Shown here: positions 25,334-33,055 of the stretch, in pieces | How positions within the stretch are numbered: the first letter of the stretch is position 1 | Layout of the letters: each line of letters starts with the position of its first letter | Assembly (NCBI GenBank): GCA_035495815.1 | Contig: DATJFH010000210.1 | Location: forward strand, 1 to 33,163 | Reading direction: 5' to 3' | Source of the DNA: DATJFH01 sp035495815 | Lineage (GTDB): Bacteria; Acidobacteriota; Terriglobia; Bryobacterales; Bryobacteraceae | DNA: 33,163 bases | Position numbers and translations under genes: made by a program | The notes under the pieces: model-generated | Told to the model about the DNA's origin: nothing | The model's database searches: none | What the model saw: only the letters and a program-made list of their open reading frames with translations

Positions 25334-25339
25334 CCTCCT
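25334..25339 (-). promoter_or_regulatory. Strong Shine-Dalgarno site of the TonB-dependent receptor
   Basis: AGGAGG on the minus strand, 10 bases before the ATG at 25323. Most starts in this window have weak or no such site, so this one supports the chosen start and implies strong translation. Confidence 0.75.
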
Positions 25340-25521
25340 GAAATGATCCCTGTTTACGGGAAGCGACGGAACCCGTTGACTCGAAGTATAACCTACTCCG
25401 GCTGGAAATGGCGCAGCCGGACGGGGTCGCGTTAGAGCCTGAGCGCGGCTTTTGGTCTGGCCGCGCATCGGAAGCGCGCGGTGGAGGCGCGCTGCGACTC
25501 GTACTTTCCGGGAGACGAGGG

Positions 25522-26310
25522 CTACTTGGCCAGGCGAACCATCTGCTCCATGATTTTTCTGGCGTCGGCCAGGTTGCGGACCTGCACCAGGAAGGCGATG
25601 CGGACACCGCGCACGCGCTCCGGGGTCTGGAGCCGCAGGTTGAATCCCAGATGGTCGACCGCGGTCATGGTGGCGTGATCAGCTTCGACGCCGGCGAACG
25701 TCCGTGCCAGAAGGAGCAGCGAATCGGCGTGATCCCGATTCATGTGCTCGAGGATCGCGTGCGCGCTCTCGGCCAGAGGGTCCGGTTCGGCGGCGGCGTA
25801 ATCCTCGGCGGTGACCCATCCCATCACACCGAAGCCGCCCACGAAATAGAGGTCGGCGATCTCCATCCGATAGAAGGCGAAATCGTCGTAGTCGACCCAG
25901 AAGGCGGCGTTCTGGTGGCGGTCAAGGTAGGCGGCCCGGATGAAGGCGAGGTCCTCTTCCGGCGCCTTCCCGATGGAGCCCATCAGAGTCAGCCGGGCGG
26001 CGCCTAACGGGTCGCCACCGGTCTCGGCCTGGGTGACCAGCAGACTGGCGCGCGGGTCTTCCTGCAGGTTTTGCGTGTGCATGGCCATCGAGCTGATGAG
26101 CAGAAGAGGCCGGCCCCGGTCGTCCAGCGCGTATGGCATCAGAGAGCCGAACGGCCAGCCGGGGTGTTTTCTGGAAAGAGTTGACAGCGTGGCCACGCGG
26201 CCGAGCTGGATCAGGGTCCGGGCGCTTTCACCGTAGGTAAGCTCGGGCGCCGGCGCCTTATCGGGCGGGATGGCGCCGCTGGCATGACGTCTCGAAAGCG
26301 GATCCGACAT
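25522..26310 (-). CDS. HugZ-like pyridoxamine-phosphate-oxidase-fold protein with DUF2470
   Basis: 262 residues from the ATG at 26310. The N-terminal split-barrel domain (about 25-165: VATLSTLSRKHPGWPFGSLM, PLLLISSMAMHTQNLQEDPR, RLTLMGSI, RMEIADLYFVGGFG) matches the FMN/haem-binding PNPOx-like family. The C-terminal DUF2470-type domain carries HMNRDHADSLLLLARTFAG and VDHLGFNLRLQ. HugZ-type proteins bind or degrade haem, so this is a candidate for haem use or iron release, which fits a region rich in c-type cytochromes; I cannot confirm the haem ligand. It lies 7 bp after the DUF169 gene and is the last gene of that run. Confidence 0.82.
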   Translation of the reverse strand: MSDPLSRRHASGAIPPDKAPAPELTYGESARTLIQLGRVATLSTLSRKHPGWPFGSLMPYALDDRGRPLLLISSMAMHTQNLQEDPRASLLVTQAETGGDPLGAARLTLMGSIGKAPEEDLAFIRAAYLDRHQNAAFWVDYDDFAFYRMEIADLYFVGGFGVMGWVTAEDYAAAEPDPLAESAHAILEHMNRDHADSLLLLARTFAGVEADHATMTAVDHLGFNLRLQTPERVRGVRIAFLVQVRNLADARKIMEQMVRLAK

Positions 26311-26317
26311 GGCGGCC

Positions 26318-27016
26318 TCACGCAGTGGCGAACTGAGCTTTGTGATCCGCGTAAAACCGGCGCATCTCGTCGTTCGCCCTGCCGATCTCCATGAGCCTTG
26401 CCAGCACCTGCCGCCAGGAGCCGCCGGGAATGGAGACGTAAAGCTCCTCGTCCGGCAGTCCGGTGAAGGTGCGGTTTCCCATGCACCCCAGCGAAAGAGA
26501 TGCGAGACCGGTATTGGTAGTCAGCGGCAAAACGGCGCAGGCAGGCCGTCCCAGAGTGTTCGCCAGCGCCGGCGCCGCTCCGGCGCGGAGGGCGGTTTCG
26601 TAGATCATCATCGCAGCCGAGGGTTTGGCGGCGAGCAGCACAAGATCGTGGGGGAACGGCGCGGAATCCACGGGGGCGTACGAGATACACGCCGGGGATT
26701 TCTCGAGGACGGGAATGCCCGGCGCCTCCTCCATCAGCAGATATTCTTTCAGTACCATGAATTTCACCGTGTCCTCGAGCTGGGAGCCTCGCTCCGGAGG
26801 CAGCGGGATGGAGTGAGTATGGGCGCCGACGGCGCAATTGTAATGGTCGGCCGGGAGGGTGTAGAAGGAGCGGCCCTTCATGGCCTCGCGCCAGAAAACG
26901 CATCCGGCGGGGACGGCGCCGCCTTGCCAGCGGTCGAGCCCGGCGGGAGGCTCGGAGGAAAAGCCGATTGCAATGGGAGGAGCGGAGAGGCCTAGGATGA
27001 TTTGGATGGGGTCCAT
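26318..27016 (-). CDS. DUF169 family protein
   Basis: 232 residues from the ATG at 27016. The pattern AVPAGCVFWREAMKGRSFYT, then HYNCAVGAHTHSI, and later TLGRPACAVLP and SLSLGCMGNRTFTGLPDEE, is characteristic of DUF169. Conserved cysteines at C39, C61, C160 and C178 could bind a metal or cluster. No signal peptide is seen, so it is probably cytoplasmic. DUF169 has no proven biochemical role; it is frequent in anaerobes and metal or C1-metabolism contexts. Here it sits between a sigma-54-type regulator (45 bp upstream) and a HugZ-like gene (7 bp downstream), all in the same direction. Confidence 0.85.
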   Translation of the reverse strand: MDPIQIILGLSAPPIAIGFSSEPPAGLDRWQGGAVPAGCVFWREAMKGRSFYTLPADHYNCAVGAHTHSIPLPPERGSQLEDTVKFMVLKEYLLMEEAPGIPVLEKSPACISYAPVDSAPFPHDLVLLAAKPSAAMMIYETALRAGAAPALANTLGRPACAVLPLTTNTGLASLSLGCMGNRTFTGLPDEELYVSIPGGSWRQVLARLMEIGRANDEMRRFYADHKAQFATA

Positions 27017-27061
27017 CTACCCATGATACGGCAGGATGAAGACGGGATGAAGACTTGCCTT

Positions 27062-28582
27062 TCAACTAACCACTTTGTACCGCTTCATCTTATTAATCAG
27101 TCCCTGGCGGCTGATGCCGAGGGCTTTGGCGGCGCGCTGCTGGTTATTGCCGGTGGAGCGGAGCGTGTCGGCGATCATTCTCCGCTCGAGATCTTCCACC
27201 GCGTCCTTGATCGAGGCGGCGCCGGACACCGCCGGGTGCTTCCGTTCGATAACTTCCGGTATTCCCTCCGCCAGGTCCTCTTCGCTGATGATTCGCTTCC
27301 GGGCGCAAGCCACCAGACGCTTGATCTCATTCTGCAGTTGGCGGACGTTGCCCGGCCACTCGCGCTCCACCATGCGGCGCAGAACGCCCGGAGAGATTTC
27401 AAGCTGCTTCCCCGAATCCCGGCAGCACTCGGCCAGAAAATGGTGGGCCAGCAGCGGGATGTCTTCCCGAATCTCCCGGAGTGAAGGCATCCGGATGTGG
27501 ATCACATTCAGCCGGTAATACAGGTCCTCGCGGAAACGCCCTTTCCTGATTTCGGCTTCCAAATCTTTATTGGACGCCGCGAGCACCCGCACGTCCACAG
27601 GAATGGATGCCCTGCCGCCGACGCGGTCCACCACCTTGGCTTCGAGGACGCGCAGAATCTTGGCTTGCGCCGCCAGGCTCAGGTCGGCAATCTCGTCCAG
27701 AAACAGTGTGCCGCCGTCGGCCGCCTGGAATTGGCCCATGCGGGAGTTGACGCCGGTCGCCACGCCTTTCTCGATGCCGAACAGCTCGGTTTCCACCAGG
27801 GTTTCCGGCAGGGCGGCGCAGTTGAGCGCCACCAGCGGACGCCGGGCGCGCGGACTGCTGTAGTGAAGAGCCCGCGCAATCAGATCCTTACCCGTACCGC
27901 TCTCGCCGCTAATCAGGACGTTGACGGAACTGTCGCGGATGCGCTCGATCAAATGCAGGACACTCTGAATCTTGGAGCTGTTCCCGATGATGCTGTGACG
28001 GGCGTAGCGTCCTTCTACCTCATGCCAGAGGTGGGCATTCTCCTTGGTAAGCTCTCCGATCGATCGGGCGGTCTGAATGGCGATGGCCGACTGCGCCGCC
28101 AGCGATTTCAGCACCTCCTCGTCTTCCGCGTCGAAATCGCCGTGGCGCTTGTTCAGAACTTCGAATGCGCCAACCACTTCTCCGTCGATCAGGTTCTGCA
28201 GCGGCACCGCCAGCAGGTTGCGCGTGTGATACCCGGTCTGGCTGTCGATCGCGGAGTTGAACCGTTCATCTTTATAGGCTTCGCTGACGTTGATCACCTT
28301 GCCCGTCAGCGCCGCGGAGCCGGCAATGCCTCTGCGGGCGTCGAACCGAAGAATCTCGTCGCTGCCCAGCGCCACCTTGGACCACAGCTCCAGGTTTTCG
28401 CGGTCCAGCAGGAAGATACTGGCACGGTCGGCATTAAGGAGCCGGGTCGCCTCGCGAGCTACCAGGTCCAGCAGTGTGCCCAGGTCGCGCTCCGAATTCA
28501 TCTGCTGGGAGATGGTCAATATCGCGGAGAGCTTCTCATGAAGCCGGCTGACCTGGACAGGAACGGGATTGGCACTCGACAT
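27062..28582 (-). CDS. GAF-AAA+-Fis sigma-54-type transcriptional regulator with variant GAFTGA loop
   Basis: 506 residues from the ATG at 28582; a TTG at 28603 would add seven residues. Domain order: GAF sensor (about 30-175, ATRLLNADRASIFLLDRE, GIAGSAALTGKVINV, LLAVPLQNLIDGEVVGAFEV); AAA+ with Walker A G226-ESGTG-K232, Walker B LFLD296-E297, RFREDLYYRLNV and EWPGNVRQLQNE; and a C-terminal Fis-type helix-turn-helix (NNQQRAAKALGISRQGLINK). The sigma-54-contacting GAFTGA loop reads GVATGV at 273-278, so its key Phe is Ala. It may still activate sigma-54 as a variant subgroup, or act with another polymerase form. The GAF domain suggests sensing of a small ligand such as a cyclic nucleotide, NO or haem-related signal. 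A palindromic site lies 45 bp upstream of its start. Confidence 0.92.
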   Translation of the reverse strand: MSSANPVPVQVSRLHEKLSAILTISQQMNSERDLGTLLDLVAREATRLLNADRASIFLLDRENLELWSKVALGSDEILRFDARRGIAGSAALTGKVINVSEAYKDERFNSAIDSQTGYHTRNLLAVPLQNLIDGEVVGAFEVLNKRHGDFDAEDEEVLKSLAAQSAIAIQTARSIGELTKENAHLWHEVEGRYARHSIIGNSSKIQSVLHLIERIRDSSVNVLISGESGTGKDLIARALHYSSPRARRPLVALNCAALPETLVETELFGIEKGVATGVNSRMGQFQAADGGTLFLDEIADLSLAAQAKILRVLEAKVVDRVGGRASIPVDVRVLAASNKDLEAEIRKGRFREDLYYRLNVIHIRMPSLREIREDIPLLAHHFLAECCRDSGKQLEISPGVLRRMVEREWPGNVRQLQNEIKRLVACARKRIISEEDLAEGIPEVIERKHPAVSGAASIKDAVEDLERRMIADTLRSTGNNQQRAAKALGISRQGLINKMKRYKVVS

Positions 28583-28627
28583 AGTACTGTTTGCTGGTTT
28601 CAATTAGTGTAACGCGACTGCCGCGTC

Positions 28628-28654
28628 CCTGTCTACCAAGTAGACAGGTGTCAA
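28628..28654 (-). promoter_or_regulatory. Palindromic operator next to a TTGACA element, upstream of the sigma-54-type regulator
   Basis: CCTGTCTA and TAGACAGG are perfect 8-bp arms (28628-28635 and 28641-28648) around CCAAG. On the minus strand a perfect TTGACA (28654-28649) touches the palindrome directly, so the palindrome fills the space where RNA polymerase would bind; a matching -10 is not clear (CAGGGA at 17-bp spacing). This looks like a repressor-type operator of a TetR/PadR-like or autoregulatory kind. No TetR or PadR gene is in the window. Confidence 0.5.
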
Positions 28655-28947
28655 GCGACTTCCGGTAAAGATCCTGTACACACCGGTCCGTTGCCGGCAA
28701 TTCGGCGTGATTGGATTCTCGCCGGAAATGCGCTCTACATAACCGTAAGACTGTTAATTGAAAGGATCCGGCTGACATGAGCGTCTTCGGTCGGAAGCGC
28801 GGTCAAAATTTGGCCAGTCACATGCATCGCCTGTGGTCGCTAACAACACGGAAAACTCGGAGGAGGGCTTGAAGACGGGCGGCATCGAGGGACAAATTTG
28901 CCTTCAGCTGCCCGCTCGAGTCGGTTGGGGAACATGACAAAATCACC
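28655..28947. other. Non-coding stretch between divergent genes
   Basis: No convincing gene. Open frames on the minus strand here have no signal, motif, repeat or ribosome-binding site. The sequence is less GC-rich than its surroundings, as expected of a regulatory region. I see no tRNA, no riboswitch that I recognise and no clear terminator. Confidence 0.55.
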
Positions 28948-28976
28948 TTGACAGTTTTGGCGCAGGTTGGTACTCT
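28948..28976 (+). promoter_or_regulatory. Possible sigma-70-type promoter for the FG-GAP genes
   Basis: A perfect TTGACA (28948-28953) with 17-base spacing to TACTCT (28971-28976), which keeps the first T, A and last T of a -10 box. It would give a leader of about 120 bases before the ATG at 29104. That leader has no good Shine-Dalgarno sequence and only small hairpins (arms of 4-5 bp). Confidence 0.45.
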
Positions 28977-29103
28977 CAGCACTACACCACACTTGGGAAC
29001 TGTCAGGTCTTTCCCTGAGTGGATGTTATTAAGTTGTTCGGACCCCGTGGTCTTTCTGCCTCGAGACGAATCGTACTGACGTAATCCTCTACTTACTTTT
29101 GCC

Positions 29104-31443
29104 ATGGCCAATCGCAGTCGTATTTTCATTTTCGGATCGGTGTTGACGCCGGTTGCTCTATTTGTCGGCGGCTCGATGGGGATGGATTATTTCGACAAGC
29201 AGGGTTGGAAATTCTTCGACACGGGAAAGGACATCGTTACCAACCTCGGCACGATGGCCAAGGCGATCAAAGCCAAAGATATGGCTGGAATCGAGAGCTT
29301 CTACGCCCGTGACTACAGCGGAAGCCCCCTGGGTTTGACACGGTTGGAGCAAGTGGAGGAAAAGGATGGCGCGCGAAAGCTGCTGCTGAAGTCCGATGGC
29401 GGCGCAGCAGGCCGCGATGCAGCCCTCGTCGAATGGCGAACTTATGTAGACAGCTTCGAATCGATCGAGGAAGCGGGGCTCCATATTCACCGGCTGGAGA
29501 AGTGGGACACTCCCAACGACCTGGTGGCCAGCGTCCGGTTCGAGTTGATCGGCAAACCCAAGGGCGCTCCGGAAGCGGGTATCGACCGGGCCTATTTCCG
29601 GATGCATTTCGATACGTCCGCCGGCGGGCTGAAGATCAGGCAGGCGGCGCTGATCGAGGGCGACCGCTGGATTTCGGAAAAGCCGCAGTTCACCAACGTG
29701 GCCAAGGAAGCGGGGGTGGACTTCAAGAACAAATACTACCCTGCGTTTCTGACCGAGCCGTTGAAGTTCGCCATGATCCGTTACGGACCGGCGGGCATCA
29801 CCGCTGCCGATTACGATAACGACGGATTCTACGACTTATTCATCCCGGACGGCGAGCAGTCGAAATTGTTCCGCAACAAAGGAGACGGCGCCTTCGAGGA
29901 TGTGACTGCGAACGCCGGGCTGGCCGGACTCGACGGAGTCAGCGTCGGATTGTTCGCGGATTACGACAACGACGGTTTCAAAGACTTCTTCGTCAGCCGG
30001 ACCTTCAAGCCGAACCAGTTATTTCATAACAACGGAAACGGAACGTTTACCGAAGTCACTAAGAAAGCAGGTATCGGCGCCGACTGCTGCACCACAGTCG
30101 CCTCTTGGGGGGATTACGACAACGACGGGTTCCTGGACCTGTATGTCGGCCGCTATCTCGATCCGAGGGAAGCGATCCCGACAACCTTCTATGCCCGCAA
30201 CGGTCTGCCGAACCAGCTCTACCACAACAATGGAGACGGCACGTTCACCAACGTCACGGAGAAGGCGGGAGTCGGCGAGCTGGGGCTTTGCCTGGGAACC
30301 GTTTTTGGTGACTACGACGGCGACGGTTACCTGGACCTGTATGTCGTGAACGATTTCGGCCGCAAGACGCTTTATCACAACAACCGCAACGGCACGTTCA
30401 CGGACGTCACCGTGAAGAGCGGGACGCTGGCTTACGGGGCGGGCATGGACGCCTCGATGGCGGATTACGACAACGACGGCAAGCTGGATATCTACTGCAC
30501 CAATATCCGTTCGGAAGAAGCCTGGTATGCGGAGCTGCCCACGGTGAACCGCTACATGTTCAACTGCTGGCGGCAAGGCGTTTGGAAGACGGATATGCCG
30601 CTGTACTGGGAAGTGTTCAAGCAGTCCGGATTCGGGTTTGTGGAGGTGTTCCAGCAGATGGCGTCGGGCAACGTCCTTCTGCGGAACAAGGGAGACGGGA
30701 CCTTCGAAGATACGACGGTGAAGGCCAACGCCAATCCCCTTGGCTGGTTCTGGGGCGCTTCGTTCGCCGATTTCGATAACGACGGCTGGCTGGATGTCTT
30801 CGCGGCCGATGGCTGGGTGTACAACGATCGCGACACGGAGATCGAGCTTGATTTCCTCAACAACGTGGTCAGCAAGCAGAAAGAGTACAAGACGGGAATC
30901 TTCTTCGATCCGAAGTATTTTGGCAAGACCAGCTGGCACGGCTGGGAACGGAACCGGCACCTGCGCAGCAACGGCGACGGCACTTTCAGCGAGATCGGCC
31001 GCGCCGCCGGCACGGACCTGATGTTGAACGCGCGGGGCGTTGCGGTGGCCGATTTCTGGAACCGGGGCGTGCTGGACATCGCGGTGTCGGCTTCCACGGA
31101 CCGGCATGCGCTGCTGAAGAACGGAGTCGGAAACAGGCGGAACTGGCTCGCTGTCGAGTTGGTCGGCGCCAAGTCGAACCGGGACGCGGTCGGGGCGCGG
31201 GTTTCGATCGTGGTGAAGGGTAAGCCGCAGCTGAGGGAGGTAGTGCTCGGAGACGGCTACGGGTCGCAGAACTCGCTGCGCCAGTATTTCGGCGTGAGCG
31301 ACGCGGCGGCAGTGGATGAAATGGTGGTGAAGTGGCCCCGCTCGGGGGTGGTGCAAAAGTTTCAGAACGTGGCGGCAAACAGGATCGTGCAGGTTACCGA
31401 GGGTTCCGATGCGCTCGTCGAACGAAAATACGTCCACAAGTAA
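29104..31443 (+). CDS. NTF2-like plus FG-GAP/VCBS repeat plus ASPIC/UnbV protein
   Basis: 779 residues from the ATG at 29104. A hydrophobic N-terminal segment (IFIFGSVLTPVALFVGGSMG) acts as signal or anchor. Residues about 35-195 look like an NTF2/SnoaL-like cone (IKAKDMAGIESFYARDYSG at one end, LKIRQAALIEGDRWISE at the other). Then come at least six FG-GAP/VCBS blades with Ca-binding-type loops: DYDNDGFYD, DYDNDGFKD, DYDNDGFLD, DYDGDGYLD, DYDNDGKLD and DFDNDGWLD. It ends with a complete ASPIC/UnbV domain (LAVELVGAKSNRDAVGARVS, VLGDGYGSQNSLRQYFG, MVVKWPRSGVVQKFQNV). The protein should be a surface or periplasmic propeller; ASPIC/UnbV proteins have no settled function. The next gene overlaps its last 35 bases in another frame. 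Confidence 0.88.
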   Translation: MANRSRIFIFGSVLTPVALFVGGSMGMDYFDKQGWKFFDTGKDIVTNLGTMAKAIKAKDMAGIESFYARDYSGSPLGLTRLEQVEEKDGARKLLLKSDGGAAGRDAALVEWRTYVDSFESIEEAGLHIHRLEKWDTPNDLVASVRFELIGKPKGAPEAGIDRAYFRMHFDTSAGGLKIRQAALIEGDRWISEKPQFTNVAKEAGVDFKNKYYPAFLTEPLKFAMIRYGPAGITAADYDNDGFYDLFIPDGEQSKLFRNKGDGAFEDVTANAGLAGLDGVSVGLFADYDNDGFKDFFVSRTFKPNQLFHNNGNGTFTEVTKKAGIGADCCTTVASWGDYDNDGFLDLYVGRYLDPREAIPTTFYARNGLPNQLYHNNGDGTFTNVTEKAGVGELGLCLGTVFGDYDGDGYLDLYVVNDFGRKTLYHNNRNGTFTDVTVKSGTLAYGAGMDASMADYDNDGKLDIYCTNIRSEEAWYAELPTVNRYMFNCWRQGVWKTDMPLYWEVFKQSGFGFVEVFQQMASGNVLLRNKGDGTFEDTTVKANANPLGWFWGASFADFDNDGWLDVFAADGWVYNDRDTEIELDFLNNVVSKQKEYKTGIFFDPKYFGKTSWHGWERNRHLRSNGDGTFSEIGRAAGTDLMLNARGVAVADFWNRGVLDIAVSASTDRHALLKNGVGNRRNWLAVELVGAKSNRDAVGARVSIVVKGKPQLREVVLGDGYGSQNSLRQYFGVSDAAAVDEMVVKWPRSGVVQKFQNVAANRIVQVTEGSDALVERKYVHK

Positions 31444-33055
31444 ATTCAAGAAGGGCGGCGCCGGGGCGCTGCTGATTGCGGTGGCCTGCCTGGCGGGTGG
31501 AGCGTCGGTTCCGGCGGACCGGTGGTTCGAGGATGTGACCCAGCGCGCGGGTGTCGCGCACAAACACACCAACCGCGCCTTCAAGAACCCCTACGCGCAC
31601 ATCATGGCCGGCTACACGGCCCTCGGCGCATCCGCGGCGGCGGCCGATTTCGACGGCGACGGCTTCGAAGATGTCTTCGTGACCGATTCAAAGGAAGACG
31701 GCAAGAACCGGCTCTACCGCAACAACGGCAATTTCACCTTCACGGACGTAGCAGAAAAGGCCGGACTGGCCAATGGGAACGACGAGAACAACGCCGCGGC
31801 GGACGCGGTCTGGCTGGATTACAACAACGACGGGCGGCCGGACCTGTTTGTCGTCCGCTTCGGGCAGAACCAGTTCTTCGAGAACCTGGGCGGCGGCAAA
31901 TTCAAGGAAGTGACCAAGAAGGCCGGGTTGACCGGCTACAAGAACGCCATCACGGCCATCGCCTTCGATTACGATCACGACGGCTACGTGGATCTGTTCG
32001 TCGGCAGCTATTTCCAGCCGGTGAATGTATTCCGTCCGGAGACGCCGCGCTTCTTTCCGGAAAGCTTCGAGACCGCCAACAACGGCGGCGGCATCACCAT
32101 CTATCACAACAGCCACGACGGCACGTTCAAGGACGTAACCGGGAAGATCGGCTTCAAGCTGAGCGGCTGGACGCTCGACCTGGGCCATGCCGACGCCAAC
32201 AATGACGGCTGGGACGATCTGTACGTGGCCTGCGATTTCGGCACCGACCGGTTCTTCCTGAACAACGGAGACGGGACGTTTACCGATAAGACGGAATCCG
32301 CCATCGGCTTCGACACGAAGAAGGGGATGAATGTCGACTGGGGCGACTACGACAACGACGGCTTCCTCGACATCTACGTGACCAACATCACCGACGACTA
32401 CATGCGGGAAGGAAATTTCCTGTGGCATAACAACGGGAACCTGACGTTCACGGACGTGGCTCGCGAGACGGGCACCCACGACACGGGCTGGGGCTGGTGC
32501 GGGAAATTCTTCGACTACGACAACGACGGCTGGCAGGACTTGTACGTGGTCAACGGCTGGGTGTCGGCGGGCAAGGACAGCTACGTCCCCGATATTTTCA
32601 ACATGGTGACCAAGCCGGGCATCGATTTCGCCGATGCCCGCAACTGGCCGCCCATGGGGAACAAGAGCCTGAGCGGATATCAGAAAAAGCGGCTGTTCCA
32701 CAACGAGCAGGGCGCCGGGTTCAAGGACCAGGGAGCGCGGCACGGGGTGGATTCGGTGCGGGACGGCCGGGGCGTGGCCATCGCCGATTTCGACAACGAC
32801 GGACGGCTGGATATGTTCGTCGCCAACGCCAACTCCGAACCGTACCTGTACCGCAACACTCAGAACACGGGCAATCACTGGGCGCAGTTCCTGCTCGAGG
32901 GAACCAGGTCGAACCGGTCCGGAGTGGGGGCGCAGGTTCGGTTGACCGCCGGCGGCCGGACCTACCTGAGCTTCGTCAACGGCGGCAACGGGTTCGGCGC
33001 GCAGAGCACGATGCGGGTGCAGTTCGGCATGGTGTTGCGATACAGAAACGGCTGA
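31409..33055 (+). CDS. FG-GAP/VCBS repeat plus ASPIC/UnbV protein, broken near its C-terminus
   Basis: 548 residues as written; start ATG 31409 with GAGGG 5 bases upstream, overlapping the previous gene by 35 bp. A signal peptide (about 15-35, GALLIAVACLAGGASVPA) is followed by seven FG-GAP-type loops (DFDGDGFED, DYNNDGRPD, DYDHDGYVD, DANNDGWDD, DYDNDGFLD, DYDNDGWQD, DFDNDGRLD) and the first part of an ASPIC domain (HWAQFLLEGTRSNRSGVGAQ, VNGGNGFGAQSTMRVQFG). After residue 540 (33028) the family sequence stops: MVLRYRNG and the TGA at 33053-33055 are read from DNA that is antisense to another FG-GAP gene. The closing part of the ASPIC domain, intact in the upstream paralogue, is missing. The visible C-terminus is therefore probably not native. 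Confidence 0.85.
   Translation: MRSSNENTSTSKFKKGGAGALLIAVACLAGGASVPADRWFEDVTQRAGVAHKHTNRAFKNPYAHIMAGYTALGASAAAADFDGDGFEDVFVTDSKEDGKNRLYRNNGNFTFTDVAEKAGLANGNDENNAAADAVWLDYNNDGRPDLFVVRFGQNQFFENLGGGKFKEVTKKAGLTGYKNAITAIAFDYDHDGYVDLFVGSYFQPVNVFRPETPRFFPESFETANNGGGITIYHNSHDGTFKDVTGKIGFKLSGWTLDLGHADANNDGWDDLYVACDFGTDRFFLNNGDGTFTDKTESAIGFDTKKGMNVDWGDYDNDGFLDIYVTNITDDYMREGNFLWHNNGNLTFTDVARETGTHDTGWGWCGKFFDYDNDGWQDLYVVNGWVSAGKDSYVPDIFNMVTKPGIDFADARNWPPMGNKSLSGYQKKRLFHNEQGAGFKDQGARHGVDSVRDGRGVAIADFDNDGRLDMFVANANSEPYLYRNTQNTGNHWAQFLLEGTRSNRSGVGAQVRLTAGGRTYLSFVNGGNGFGAQSTMRVQFGMVLRYRNG

Noticed and set aside
28536..28778. Minus-strand 80-residue open frame over the regulator's upstream region
   Set aside because: It overlaps the regulator start in another frame and includes the palindromic operator; no supporting motif.
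28818..29129. Minus-strand 103-residue open frame
   Set aside because: It overlaps the start and promoter region of the FG-GAP gene, has no recognisable motif or ribosome-binding site, and its composition is not protein-like.
30019..31584. Long minus-strand frame opposite the FG-GAP gene
   Set aside because: Its Val/His/Arg repeats mirror the Asp/Asn/Gly repeats of the true gene.
29411..33055. Repeated Asp-Asn-Asp-Gly coding repeats as a possible CRISPR or DNA repeat array
   Set aside because: The DNA similarity comes from protein FG-GAP blades with irregular spacing; there are no spacers and no exact repeats.
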